A DNA stretch of 64,000 nt from Sordaria brevicollis (GCA_033439795.1 JAUTDP010000004.1:2666001-2730000), one strand, 5' to 3'. Positions 1-11,408 are shown, counted from the first letter of the stretch. Notes: generated by a model not told the origin, from the sequence alone. Translations and numbers: made by a program.

Positions 1-1272
1 GTCGTTCAGCTGTCCATCTACTAAAACGCCTTCTCCTGGGGTTGTATCGCTTGTTATGAGGCTCTTGGCCTTCTTCAGATCCTCTGGGAGCAGGACGCGG
101 GAATGGGTGTTGCCTGCAAGAACCAGGCTGTCATCTGGCAACAGAGGAACGTCGACCTTAAAGTCGCGGGGAATCAGTTCTGGGGAAGATGAAGGTGATC
201 TCTCTACCGAGAATTCTCCGGCTCTTATCATTCCTGATATGTCGATATCATCGTATCTCTCCGGTGACTTGGGCTGCTCATCGGCAATTGCGCTCCAGAA
301 GTCGTTGTCCTTGGACAAGATTTTCCCCTCTATTGCTTGTAAATCCGCGCTCATGGAAGAGCTTGGATCGGAGAAGATCGGGATCGCGCACACGTCGTCA
401 TCAGGAACGAAATACTCTGGTTCGGGTTGTATCCGAGGACTTAGTGGAGGAGTTATGTGCTCTACACGGTTCAGCTAGAGTAATGTCAGCTCGCATTCTT
501 CCTGGAACTGAGGAGTATCGACGTGTGCGTTACGTACTCCTGCGTGTGTTGAGACATCCTCCATTAGCTCACGCTGCTCATCATCGCTCCAATCAGCCTT
601 GAGGCTCTGGATCAAGAACATCAGGGTGTCCTTGGTGACTTCGATTGTTTCCTTGGAAAGGCTCTTCATGAGTGCCTCGTCACTTTTCCGTGCACTTTTG
701 GCAAACCCGAGGCCTTCCCCTTGTTCAATGTCAACCGGATGTAATGGCAGACGATGGTCTGACAGCGGAACTTGTTGAAAAGCCTTGAATTTCCTCTCAA
801 GTCTTCTGCAGTCCGACGGATGATCACTTCGCAGTGCAGGCTGCTCGACTTTGAGCTTCTTCAGCTCAGCGGTCTTAGTGAAGCACAGCCCCGCCATATG
901 ATCTGCCACCTCTTGATCTGTGCAAGGCTTGCAGACTTGTTGGAGTAATACAAGAGATTCTGCCGGGACAGACCATTGCTCTGCTTTTCCGAGGATGGGC
1001 CTGAAAGCGAGTTCTTGGAGGGGTTTTTGGGACTCGACCAGCTCTCCAAAATCGGTCTGGATGAGAGTGGCTGCGATGCGGTCATCTCGCTCAAGCAGAT
1101 CCTTCCATGGATCCAGCCTCAGACTGTCAACGGTGAGACCATGTCGTCGCGCATACTCGTCAACGTCTGGTTCATCTGAGACTGACTGATCATTGTCGCT
1201 CGTCGGTGTGAGCGCATTGCTGGACAGAGGGCCACCTGAAGAGGTCAAATCGATGCTGGTCTCAAGGTCCAT
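1..1272 (-). CDS. Uncharacterised fungal protein, C-terminus beyond window
   Basis: I do not recognise this family. Exon 1 is complement(538..1272), 245 codons from the ATG at 1272. It is followed by a 63 nt intron, complement(475..537), with donor GTACGT, a CTGAC branch point and acceptor CTCTAG. Exon 2, complement(1..474), is open for 158 codons and leaves the window. The intron is a multiple of three and ends in an in-frame TAG, so without splicing the protein would stop at 265 residues. The 403 visible residues are soluble and acidic, with no signal peptide or membrane segment. The N-terminal half has a DEYARRHGL motif and an LDPWKDLLER helix. The region after the intron is Ser/Pro/Asp-rich (ITPPLSP, YFVPDDD) and looks partly disordered. 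The gene is divergent from the ammonium transporter across a 1.3 kb shared upstream region. No function is proposed. Confidence 0.75.
475..537 (-). other. 63 nt spliceosomal intron, 3n, ending in in-frame TAG
   Basis: The intron has donor GTACGT, a CTGAC branch point 9-13 nt before the end and acceptor CTCTAG. Removing it joins Gly245 to a Leu-Asn-Arg continuation in the same frame. Both flanks share codon style, which favours splicing over a true stop. Confidence 0.75.
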
Positions 1273-2571
1273 CTTCTGGTCTTGCGGTCGTCGGCGATCT
1301 CGTTCTCGAATATGAATATGCCAATAGCGCTAAGGATGGCAGATGGGCGATGCCGGCTTGGATATGGATGTCAGAAAAACATCATAACTCATTCGCGCTG
1401 AACTGCCTTCGTGTCGAACAAGTTAAAGGTCCTGGAAGACTTCGCCCCCAAACATTGCGAAAATTTTGTCTCCGCATCTCATTTCACTGCCTGCATGTCC
1501 TTCGTCAGGAGGAAAGAGCGGTGATTCACGCCTTCCTCGACGAGGTGCGCTGTCAACATGCGCTTTCCCGCTTCGCACCTTCCCAACGACGGAGGCACTC
1601 CGGAACTCGAAAATTTCTTGCTTCGATTTTCTTAACCTCCCGTCGCCCCCGCCTCTCATGAACGTCCTTCTGACACTCGGTCAATATAGTATCCGGCTTT
1701 TGAGTCTTCTCTGTTGTTTGGCACCATCTCAATAATTGTTACAGACTTGGCAACCCTATTCCTCTCGGTACATTCAGTTGATGCAGAGATTAAGTATCTG
1801 GACAAAAGCAATGGCATAACTCCGATGAAGCGAGTCTTTCTGTGAGTTCGACGAACCGGAAATCCCAAGGTATCAAGCACATCGACGAGAGTCTTGTCCC
1901 TCGAATTTGCTTGTCTTGGCTTACCATCTTCGGCGTTGTCACTCTGGACGGCCCATTACCACCAAAGGATCGGCCTCCCGTCAACGCAGCCCCAAGCTAA
2001 ACCCTTTCAGGACAAAAAGTGCAGTCCCCCAGATATTCTCCCAGATCGTCACAACGACAGACACCTCGACCTGCATACGGATTCCTTTCCGAGACAACAC
2101 CCCTCCCCCAATGCTTCTTCACAAGCTTTCCCGCAATTCGCGTTGCACGAACTATCTTGGTTGGTCGACGCCGCCAGTCAGCCAGTCCAATGCTACCCCA
2201 TCACTGTCTTGGATGTGAAGCTCTTATCTGTTAGTGTTCTCACCAGTCTGGCTGCTATTCCTTATCTAACAGCTTTCCCATTGCCTTTCTAGATTTGGTA
2301 ACACTTCCCCCGGATTCCCTTTCCTCCCCTAGCTTATCACCCACGAGGATGTCACCGTACAGCTTCTACGAAAATGGCAAAGACGTGGGATCTGGATGAA
2401 TGGATTATCGATTCCACGTGTTGATAAGCAGGGCCGATGGGAGGATGAAAAGTATGAAAAAGCTGCTCTGTGGTGCAGTCTCTCTGTTCCTATAAGCAGC
2501 TTGTCTGCATCTTCTCAACCTGTGCCATTGATTCCCAGAATCCCAACTCATCAGCGAGACACAAATTCACA
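1273..2571. promoter_or_regulatory. Shared upstream region of two divergent genes
   Basis: This 1.3 kb lies between the start codons of the uncharacterised minus-strand gene and the ammonium transporter. I see no convincing gene in it. The open frames here lack recognisable domains and splice logic. The half nearer the transporter contains the GATA-site cluster annotated separately. Confidence 0.55.
2224..2427 (+). promoter_or_regulatory. Cluster of five GATA-factor sites plus one E-box
   Basis: HGATAR sites, the core bound by the nitrogen regulator AreA/NIT2, occur at 2224-2229 (minus, AGATAA), 2262-2267 (minus, AGATAA), 2334-2339 (minus, TGATAA), 2404-2409 (minus, CGATAA) and 2422-2427 (plus, TGATAA). 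A CACGTG E-box sits at 2415-2420. All lie 145-350 bp before the transporter ATG. Ammonium permease genes are known nitrogen-repression targets in fungi. Use of these particular sites is inferred. Confidence 0.55.
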
Positions 2572-4247
2572 ATGCCCGATATGGCGGTATCACCCGTCCT
2601 CGCAGCCTGGGAGGCTTGCGACAAGACAGACACTCTCTTCGTCCTCATCTGCACCGTCATCTGTTGGACCATTGTACCAACGGTAAGAGTCTACCCCTTC
2701 TCTCAGTGCCATACGGCACAATGAATTATTATGCTCACCATTCATGTTTGTTCAACAGGTCGGCATTGCCTACTCGGGGTACACATGGAAACGCAACGCC
2801 CTCCACGCCGCTATGCCCTCTATCCTCACCATCGCGACTTGCTCGATCCAGTGGTTCATCGTCGGATATACACTAGCTTATGGCGAGGGTGGCTTGTTCT
2901 TTGGTTCTCTTAAGCACTTTTTCCACAAAGGTGTTCTTTCCGAACCTGTGGGAACTATCCCCGCAATCTTGTTCAGCGAGTTCCAATTGATCTTCCAGGC
3001 AACGGTTTGCGCAATTGCTGTAGGAGGGTTCTGTGAGAGGGGAAGGCTGTTGCCAGTTATTCCATTCATCTTCGTGAGTATCCCCTTTCTGCAAGCCTTT
3101 GGGGAAGTCCCAGGAGTAGACAGACGATGATGTGCTAATGACCTTGAGCCGAACAGCTTTGGGGAACATTCATTTACTGCCCGCTGGCACATATGGTTTG
3201 GGGAGGAGGCTTGCTCGGAGAGGAGCTGGGCGTTTTGGACTTTGCAGGAGGTTAGTCGACGACCTCATGAGACCGATATGGTGAACTCAATCCCCTAGAT
3301 CCCAACCACTTACCAACATCACCATCAACAGGTACTCCCGTCCACGTCTGCTCCGGCGCCACCGCCACCGCCATCAGCATCTACCTCTCTTACCCTCTCT
3401 TCCGCTCGAAAAAGTCCGACATTAGGACCCCCACACACATTCGAATTCACCGCCCCGGTAACTCCTTCTTCCAGCTCCTGTCGCTGATCATCATCTGGGG
3501 CTCCTGGCTTGCCTTCGACGCCGGCACCACCCTCTCCCTCAACTTCCAGTCCGTTATGGCCCTCTGCGTCACCAACCTCTGTGCCGCCTCGGGCGCTTTG
3601 ACCTGGAACCTCTTCACCTTCTACGAGACGGGCAAGTGGTCCATCGACTCGACCTTCATGGGCGCCATTTCCGGTCTCGTCATGATCACCCCCTCGGCCG
3701 GCTTCATCGACATGCCCACGGCCTTCTTCTTCGGCATCTTTGGCGCCACGCTCTGTCGCCAGGCCCTGAGGATCAAGTTCACCAAGTTTGCGCATCACTG
3801 GCGTTGGGTCGATAACGGCGATACCTTCGCGACGCACTGCATTGGCGGTGTGGCTGCTACTATTATGACGGGCCTGTTCGCGAAGAAGGAGGTTGCTGCC
3901 TATGGTGGTGTCGAGGTTGCTGGAGGTGTCTTCTTTGATGGAAATATTCGCCAGCTTTGGGTGCAGATCGTTGAGGCCATTATCGGTTTCACTTGGGCTT
4001 TCTGCGGGTCGTACATCATTATCGCGCTGATTGATTGCGTGCCTGGGTTTGAGGTTTTGGCTGTTGATAAGTAAGTCCCCCCCGTTGCCTGTTGTTGTGT
4101 GTATTCGGTCACTGACTAAGTTGTGATTATAGGCACATCAGCCAAGGCCTGGACATGAACGAGGTAGAGGAGTTCTTGGGTAACTTAGAGTATCCCGATG
4201 AGGCTGATTACACTCCTACAAACAAGGGAAATATTTCTTTGGAGTGA
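2572..4247 (+). CDS. Ammonium transporter (Amt/Mep family)
   Basis: Predicted plasma-membrane ammonium permease of 457 residues and about 11 membrane helices, importing ammonium as a nitrogen source. Exons are 2572-2682, 2759-3073, 3157-3250, 3332-4070 and 4133-4247, all with GT-AG junctions and a continuous frame. Family marks seen are LDFAGGTPVH (Asp170, His178 as the first pore histidine) and FATHCIGG with His342, the second histidine of the twin-His pore. [10 protein letters not shown] and the AISG segment are also typical of the family. The loop after the first His is divergent from common Mep proteins, so this may be a less studied subgroup. The C-terminal tail is short and acidic, without the longer regulatory tail of Mep2-type sensors. 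The upstream GATA sites fit nitrogen-repressible control. The start is the first ATG of a frame opening directly into the first membrane helix. Confidence 0.92.
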
Positions 4248-4545
4248 AGGTGGAGGTAGTTTGATGAGGCGATCAGATCATTGATGGATGTATTGTAATT
4301 AGGGAAGAAAAGTTATTATAGAGCCCATGCAAGCCGTTGTGAATCACGACAAGGATCGAATAATTCCTACCAAGGAGAGACCATTTTGTGTAAGAACAAT
4401 GCGAAAATAGTCCTGCAAATTTGAAGGCATTCTTGACAGACGAATAGCAATTCTTGGGAGATGATTTAAATAAAAAGTCTCCGAGCCAGAAAGTTAACCT
4501 TAAAAACCCCCTTTTCCATATTCGCCCTTCCAGACCTGATTCCGA
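4248..4545. other. Convergent 3' intergenic spacer
   Basis: This 298 bp separates the 3' ends of the transporter (plus) and the transcription factor (minus). It is AT-richer than its neighbours and must hold both polyadenylation regions. No gene is seen. Confidence 0.6.
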
Positions 4546-6683
4546 CTACCCAAACAAACTATGCAACCCCGTCCGACTCATCACATCCAACCAATGCGTC
4601 CTTCTAGGCGTATCAATCTCCTCATCATACGCGCTCCACACTGCATTCAACAACTGCTTCGCCACTCCTATCGGTTTAGGTGGCAGTGACAGCTCCAGCT
4701 GACCCAAGCGATCAATAAGAATCGATCGAGCCTGTGATATCTTCACTGCCTGCGCATCCTCTCCCTCCGGCGAAGACGACGATCCCAACCCACATCCAGA
4801 CCCAATAGTCCCAGGTAACCCCGGTATCCCAAACCCGTTGAACCCCAACCCCATATCTGCTGAGGAAGAAGACTCTAAACTTAACAAATAACTAAACTCC
4901 CCCTGCCCCAACGCCGTCTTGCTATCGAACCTCAACCCGCTCCCCGCACAGAGACATAACAGCGGTTGGATACACCTTAACGAACTAGCTGGTATTCTGT
5001 CCAAAATCTCCGTGACGTGAAGAGCCAAGGGGGAAACCCATTTCGTCCAGATTATTGCTGGGTCGGGCACGGGTAGTGCATCTCCTTCACCACCGCTGAG
5101 GGCAGTAAGATCGGGCATCCGCTTAGCCACCAGATCGGGAAAGGACTCGTAGAGTTGAAGCAAAGAGCAGAGACGGTAGGTTTCGGTGGCGAGGCGGAGG
5201 TCTTTGGTTATATTTTGCGTACTCTCTTTGGAATGGGTTATATCTGTTGTGGTGGAATCGTCGTCGTCATCGTCAGTGGGAACGTCAATAGCCAACAACG
5301 CCTCTTCTATGCGCGTCGCTTCCTCGATATCTTTCATCGCGCTCTGCAGAACTCGCATGGTGGTTCCGTCGTTATGTCGCCATCGAGCCCGCGATCTCCT
5401 ACAAAGGGCAATGGCTTTGCCGAATAACCTGAATACGTCCGCTGATACGCCGGTCCATGGGTGAGGCGTTGATGGGACAAGAGTGCCGCGAATGGTGGAG
5501 ATGGGCGGGTCTGGCCAGCTGAGCATGTTGCGGAAGTCGTCCTCGTCGTCGCTTACCACGCTGCGAAGCATCTCTTCGTAGATCAAGCAGCCGTTGAAGA
5601 AATCGAGTAGTTCCTGGTCTTCGGGGCTTAAAGTCCAGCTGTTTAGGGTTTGGAGGACGGCTCGTGCTTGCCGCAGGTATTGTTGACCGAGCTGCCGCGC
5701 TTCCATCCAGCACATGGACGAGCTCATGCAGAAGAGAGATAGCAAGAGTCCGCGTGGGAAGACGGTGCAGTGCCCGTTGAAGAAGCTGACGAGCTCGGCT
5801 TTGATGGCCTCGGTTGCTAGCCGCGGTGCGTTACGAGCGGTTTCGCGCATGACGGCGGGAAGCTTTTCGACTAGGGACGCGGCGGAGATGGATTGCAAGG
5901 CGTAGAAGACGGGTGGTGAGGTGTTCCAGAGGACGGACGTTAGGCGTCGGTAAGGATTTGAGGCGGAGTCGTAGGCGGACCAGGAGGTGCAGACGGATTT
6001 GAACCAGTGTTCGATGAGAAAAGAGCGGATGTCGACAACGGGTTGGGTTAGAGCCAGGGTGTAGTTGGGCTGGATGGAGGTACGCCTTTCGTGGGCGGAT
6101 TGTTGTGTGGTCATTGCTGTATATGAGACATCTTGTCCTTCCAAGGGGAGCCCAGGTGAGGGCAGAGACGAAGAGGATGGACAGGATGCCGAGACTATGG
6201 GTTCTGAAGGAGGCGGTGTCGCTGGATGATTTGCAGGCGGCGTCTGAGCCGGTGCTTTGGTAGTAGGCTTAGCATTCTGAACATCACTTGACGGTTGCTT
6301 TGCCTTAGACGGGACAATAGATGCGGATGCGGCAGTGATAAGTTGCTCAAAGTTTTCTGGCTCGGTTGGCTTCGCCGGGAGGGAAACTTCGTGCTTGGTC
6401 GACCATTGCAGCCGCTGCTGATATCCAGGACATTCGAACCTTTTCTGGGTACAATTTCGACATCCTGGCTTCGTTTCGTCGCATCGTAGCTATCTCCATG
6501 ACAGTTAGTACACTCGGCTTTGCGTCGATCATGGTTGCCATTCCCAACACAAGATTGATAAGACATGAAATGTGAATAAGTGAAGGAATAGGAGGCAAGA
6601 CTACTCACGCGTCTGAGCTTACACGTCCGACAACCACTCCTGGACTTTTGTCTGTTCTTCATCGGGGCACGAGGTTGGGCCAT
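4546..6683 (-). CDS. Zn2Cys6 transcription factor with Fungal_trans_2-like region
   Basis: Predicted nuclear transcription regulator of 672 residues. Exon 1 is complement(6609..6683), 25 codons. A 119 nt intron, complement(6490..6608), has donor GTGAGT, a TACTAAC branch and acceptor GATAG. Exon 2 is complement(4546..6489). Splicing completes a binuclear zinc cluster with cysteines 18, 21, 28, 35, 38 and 45, spacing CX2CX6CX6CX2CX6C, in a basic context. A Pro/Ser/Thr-rich linker follows (about residues 65-155). After it comes a long helical region with the LLSLFCMSSSMCW and LYESFPDLV segments that resembles the Fungal_trans_2 (DUF3468) type. An Asp-rich run (DDDDDD) lies near residue 440. The intron splits the zinc cluster, a common position in this family. 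Targets cannot be inferred; the neighbours do not form a metabolic cluster. Confidence 0.9.
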
Positions 6684-8091
6684 GCTCAGTCGCTGCTAGT
6701 ATGATGGGTTAAGATCACTATTCGATAATATAGCCTTCGACGATTGTCCAAGTATATGCCGGATACTGGCTTGTCCAAGTTATGAGGAGATGTCAAGAAA
6801 ACGAACATTGCGGTCGAGAAGCAATTCCAAGCGGTGATGAGAATCAATGATAGGAGGGAGAATACGACCAATCCATGCCATGACATACGCCCACCCTCGT
6901 CCCGACATGGACCTCCAGGATCGCTCTGGACACACCCAAGATTGACAGGGACGAGGGGGCGACGTTAAAAGACAAGACTAAGCCTTTCGTGTCAGTGATA
7001 AAGAACCAGGAAGAAAGAGATGATTGACTGATAAGGTTGTCCATCGTAGCCAATCGTGATGGTCCCGAGAGTCTAGTTAGCTCGATGCGGGTGTGCATCG
7101 ACCGAGCGGGGGTGGTCCACTGGACAATCGGATCAACGGGGGTTGATGAGACCATCGAGGTACGTGAGAGCTGAAGAAAACAATGCTATTCAAGTGTACA
7201 CTGTACAGTAATGTATGATTCTCGATCCTCCTAGAGGAAGTGCAAAGTTGGGGGTTCAAAGGGGGGGTTCCAAGCCACAATCCAATGCCAAGGGACCGGG
7301 TAGCAAAGCGAGATGGACAATTTAATAATCGAGAGATGAATGTGAGACTTGCGTTAACAAGATCTTCATGGTGTATCAGAGATGATGAAGGTGCCCGGGC
7401 GTTATCAGTGAAAAGAGAACTAACAAGCTGACAACAGTAAAGCGGCGTGTGATGAGGGGAAGTGGAAAGGTAACTAAGATATCTTGAGAATAGCTCATGT
7501 CAGATAACGCGCCTTGTCCCCGACTTCGGGTGTCTCTTGGCCGGCCTTCGCTCCGATGACTGACGACGACTGCCGGACCCCTGGTCATGCTTCTGCAACT
7601 TCGTTCCGACCCCCGTCCTTGTGCCCCGGATATCACAACATCGGCGGAGACGGCTCTTTCCACAATCTCCACTGCCATGCGTCTTTGCCGGTCTAAATTA
7701 GGCTCCCGTCGCTTATTGACGGGTAAGGTGAAATTGGGTGTTTGTTTTCATGATGTTCAGAGTTGGACCAGATTGTCGGCGTGATCTTCATATGCGTGCG
7801 GGATGTTCCGAGATGAGCTGCTCTGGCGAGGCAGATTGAGATACTAATACTGTATATATAAGTATGGCTGTTTGCGTGTGGTGGTTACGAAGTTCAAGTT
7901 GGATCGCCAGCCTAAAGTGAAGTGCAATGTCTTCTCTGGCTCGGGTAAACGAGATCACGAGCGACGAGAGATGGAGCCGCGGCCCGCGGTGGGTGTGATC
8001 GACTTCCTTGGGCCATCAGATGCTGTACGCAGTATCACAGATTTGGCTTATAGGTGGTACGTTACAAGCCCACTAACAATAATCCTAGCAA
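6684..8091. other. Intergenic region upstream of the zinc-cluster gene
   Basis: This 1.4 kb holds no open frame with a recognisable domain. It is the likely 5' UTR and promoter of the minus-strand transcription factor, followed by spacer before the tRNA gene. Confidence 0.45.
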
Positions 8092-8190
8092 GGCAAGATG
8101 GCCGAGCGGTCTAAGGCGCTGTGTTCAGGTTTCTCCGAAACTCAAGACTCGCAGTCCGAAAGGGCGTGGGTTCGAATCCCACTCTTGTCA
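8092..8190 (+). tRNA. tRNA-Leu(CAG), intron-containing
   Basis: The 99 nt gene folds as a class II tRNA. The acceptor stem pairs GGCAAGA with TCTTGTC, with one G-U and discriminator A at 8190. The D stem pairs GCC with GGC. The anticodon stem pairs CTGTG (8119-8123) with CGCAG (8150-8154). A short variable arm is present, and the T arm is GTGGG-TTCGAAT-CCCAC. The anticodon CAG (8126-8128) reads CUG leucine codons. A 19 nt intron (8130-8148) follows the base 3' of the anticodon, the canonical nuclear tRNA intron site. The internal A box (TGGCCGAGCGG) and B box (GGTTCGAATCC) are intact. Confidence 0.93.
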
Positions 8191-8195
8191 CTAAA

Positions 8196-8200
8196 TTTTT
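8196..8200 (+). terminator. RNA polymerase III terminator
   Basis: A run of five T begins 6 nt after the tRNA discriminator base, as expected for Pol III termination. Confidence 0.8.
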
Positions 8201-8783
8201 GCAACTTTTCATTCTCAGGCAGAGACTTCTGTCATTCCTTGATTTTTTTGCACCTGGAGGATGGATGGTCCGAAGGAACTTAGAAAACTCTTCTTCGAAC
8301 TATACAGGCGAGTGGATGTGAGAGTGTGAGTCGTTGAATTATTAATCGAGAATGGATACTGAAGCGGTGGGCTAAAAGAGTGAAAAGAGAATTGTTAATT
8401 CCGTTCTTTCCGTCACTTCTTGCCTGTCTTGCAGTCTTTTATTGTAACTGCAACGCAATTATCTTCTGTCGTCGATGAAAACCCAAGAGAAATATGGTCT
8501 TGTCATCCCCACGATCGTGGCTTTACAGCATCTTAAAAGACTTTCAACATGGTCCATGACGGAAGAGTACCCCTTCAAGCTTGACAATAAATATCACGAA
8601 CCGCCCAAGGCCAACATCGGGACCAGTGTGCATCCTTATTTGATCCGTTTATAACCAGACAAGTAAAAGCTAAATTTGACAGAAACAAACGAACAAACCG
8701 TCATATCCTCATGAACATCCCCTCAAACCATCCAAAAACCTCCATATCCTCCACCTCCACAGCCCTCCCTAGACTTCAGACCT
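8201..8783. other. Intergenic spacer
   Basis: This spacer lies between the tRNA terminator and the stop codon of the minus-strand CoA-binding protein gene. No gene is seen. The distal part is probably that gene's 3' UTR. Confidence 0.45.
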
Positions 8784-9481
8784 CTAAAGTCTAGCACCCT
8801 TCAAACACCGATCCCCATCCACCAACACGCACCACCCCTCCCCACCAACCGTGCTCCCTCCCTTTCCGGCAACCACAGTCTTGAAATTCTCATTCGCGTA
8901 AGCCAAAACCTCATCATTGAACGTGCCGGGCTGAAGCCAAACAGCCTGGATGCCAAGATCCTTAGCCTCCTGGAGAGTCTTGAGCGTAATGGCGGGTCCA
9001 GTAATGATGGAGACGGAAGTCTCCTGGGGAGAGTCGAGCTCAGAAAGGGATTTGATGGCGGCGTAGGATTGCCCGTTCACAGTGAGAGGGGCGGCCTGGG
9101 GGTTGATGGGTGTGGCGGGGAGGGAGCGGTCGGTGTACCATTTGAAGACTGTAAACATTGTTCATGTGAGTAAGGATGATATGATGGGTAAAGGGGACGG
9201 GAGGAAAATGGACGAGACGAACCCTTGTAGCCGAACTTCTCGGTGTTGGTGCTGGCGCCGACTACGGCGAACTTGGGGGAGGAGAAGAAGGCCTTGGCGG
9301 TTGCATCGGTGACGGTCATTTTGAAGGCTTTTGGTGATGAGGTTTGAAAGAAGTGGCGTTGTTGATGATAAGCTGGGAGGTGAAAGCGTGGAATTGCAAG
9401 TCTTGTGCTTGACTTTGAGATGTAGGAGGAAGCTTGATGCTGTAGAGACAGAAGAGAGAGAGGGCGTGATATCAGGGACAT
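8784..9481 (-). CDS. CoA-binding domain protein (YccU-like), probable mitochondrial leader
   Basis: A 207-residue protein. Exons are complement(9223..9481) and complement(8784..9148), split by a 74 nt intron. Splicing gives FGYKVFKWYTDRSLPATPIN, a continuous Rossmann-type CoA_binding_2 fold. VVGASTN forms the nucleotide-binding turn, and IITGPAITLKTLQEA and AVWLQPGTFNDEV are the later strands and helices. The family is widespread, and the small-molecule ligand of most members is not settled. The first 54 residues are rich in Ser, Arg, Gln and His with almost no acidic residues, and contain QRHFFQTSS, resembling a mitochondrial targeting sequence. A second Met (residue 55) starts exactly at the conserved domain, so alternative initiation could give mitochondrial and cytosolic forms. 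It stands alone between the tRNA and the methyltransferase. Confidence 0.87.
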
Positions 9482-10192
9482 GAGGGTCGGTTATATATGT
9501 TTCCGTCAGGACTACAGATTGACAAATAATCAGAGTGAGCTAAAGTCAAGTGCCTAGGCTCTAAACTCTATTCTAAGGACATGTGTCTCCATGGCGACAT
9601 TCTGTTTCGGTCGTGAGGAGGATGGAGTTAGTTTACCTCGCCGTTGAGGTTCCCGTCTCTCTATGCCTGTGCCCCCTGGGCCCTTGAAGCAGATCTCGTA
9701 GGAAGCTGACCACTAATAAGACAGCCATATCCCAGGCAACCCCGCGCTATATGCTACTGAGAACCCTGATGACGTGCGCACTGCGTGCCGTAGAGGTACC
9801 TGCAAGGTTAATTGCTCTCAGCCTTCGCCATAACTAATCAGTAAATGTTTTTGATCATGGTTGTGCAACCGTTCCTACAAGAGATGAGCTTTGTTGAATG
9901 ATGCATTGAAGGTATAAGCCCTCGAATATCATTTGTCTGATGTAGATTTGAAAGCCGATATCGCCGTCGCTGTCCTCTTAAACCAAGGCCAGGTGACGTG
10001 GGAGCAACCGAACCTTTCAACGGAAACCGTCGGATCGGTCAACTTCGGCGATCAACCATACCTCTTTCCGTCTCCCGAGAGTCAGAGGACGGTTGAAAAG
10101 ATGCCGGCGCGGGGTGCCATCTCCAATGAGCGAACCGAGGAAGGAACGTCATGTCGCCATCTATGAGCCGTCTCGACGCCTCGATGTCCGGA
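9482..10192. other. Intergenic, divergent upstream region
   Basis: This region lies between the minus-strand CoA-binding gene and the methyltransferase promoter. No recognisable gene is seen. The short open frames have no domain or splice support. Confidence 0.45.
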
Positions 10193-10200
10193 TATAAAAA
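10193..10200 (+). promoter_or_regulatory. TATA box of methyltransferase gene
   Basis: A TATAAAAA sequence lies about 170 bp before the ATG at 10369. There is no other ATG between it and that codon, which supports the start choice. Confidence 0.5.
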
Positions 10201-10368
10201 GCCCTGTACCGTTGACGGGGTATTCAGTCTGCCTGGTTCCCCAGAAGAATATTGGTATCACAACATCAGGCACAGCAATTCCTTCAGCCGGACTTTCTCT
10301 AAGCGACCGCACGGAGTTAATTTGGATTAGTAGAAACCAGTGAAATCGCTAGGTGACAGTACTTCACG

Positions 10369-11408
10369 ATGTCGATGTTCGGGCAAGTCCCCACCTTTTG
10401 TTTACCCGCCTACTGACAGTCATTGACGCATTGCTTACTGTAATCAATGGCATACTCTCCCACGATAGCCGCTCGACGTACTCCTCTGCTGGCTATGCTG
10501 CTTTTCGGCCTTCATATCCCTCGGTTCTGTACGACCGGGTCTTGAGATTTCATGGCATCGAAGCTCCTTCGTTTCCCTCACCACCATCATCTTTGCCGGC
10601 AGCTGGAACATTGCTGGACCTCGGCTGCGGACACGGCCTTGTGGCGCGCGCACTCGCACCTTTTTTCAGCCGTGTTATCGCACTTGATCCTTCGGTTGGC
10701 ATGGTCGAGCAAGCCCGCAAGCTGAGCGGCGACAACCCCAAGATCACGGTCAAGCAAGGCGGCGCAGAGGACCTCTCCTTCCTTGACGAAAATGCCGTCG
10801 ACTGCGTGGTTGCCGGCCAAGCGGCGCATTGGTTCGACTTCTCCAAGCTCTGGCCGGCACTTGCACGTGTCGTCAAGCGCGGCGGAACCTTGGCTTTCTG
10901 GGGTTACAAGGACCATATCATTGTTGGACGGCCGGAAACGACGTCCATCTTTGACAAGTTCATCTACGGCGAGACGGAGCCGGTGCTGGGCGTGGAGAGC
11001 ATGATGCGATTTTGGGAGCAGCCCGGCCGGAACATATTGCGCGACTCACTGCAGGTGGTGGTTCCTCCTGAGACGGAATGGGAGCAGGTTGTCCGCATTG
11101 CTTGGGACCCTGATTGTGTGACGGGCGACCTCAGCAATGCGCCGGAAGAGGCGACTTGGTTGCGTCGGAGGCTTAAGTTGGGCGAGCTGGAGGGCTACCT
11201 TCGCACGTTTAGCGCCTTCAGTGGTTGGAAAGCCGCTCATCCTGATATGAAGTCCAGGGCTGACGGTGGAGATGGCGACATTGTCGACTTGATGTTTGAC
11301 GAAGTTGTTGCTGCCGTGCCGGAATGGAAAGCCGCTGGGGATCAATGGCCCGAGATCGAGGTTGATGCTATCTGGGGGACAGTCTTGTTGATGGCGAAGA
11401 GGCGATGA
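10369..11408 (+). CDS. Trans-aconitate 3-methyltransferase-like SAM-dependent methyltransferase
   Basis: Predicted cytosolic class I methyltransferase. It resembles yeast Tmt1, which methylates trans-aconitate to protect the citrate cycle; the substrate here is inferred. The main exon is 10469-11408. Motif I is LLDLGCGHG, and post-motif residues are ALDPS. The family segments AGQAAHWFDF, LAFWGYKD and FWEQPGRNILRD closely match the Tmt1 pattern. The conserved domain begins within about ten residues of the start, as in Tmt1 (299 residues). My model uses the first ATG after the TATA box, 10369-10376, joined over a 92 nt intron (10377-10468, acceptor GATAG) to give Met-Ser-Ile-Arg, 315 residues in all. 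The donor GTTCGG is weak, so the extreme N-terminus is uncertain. The frame upstream of 10469 is open but has no ATG. Confidence 0.85.

Noticed and set aside
1894..2292. 132-codon open frame upstream of the ammonium transporter
   Set aside because: Overlaps other frames and the GATA-site region, and has no domain.
10447..10545. ATG at 10447 as start of the methyltransferase
   Set aside because: It is in a different frame from the conserved domain and reaches a stop after about 33 codons.
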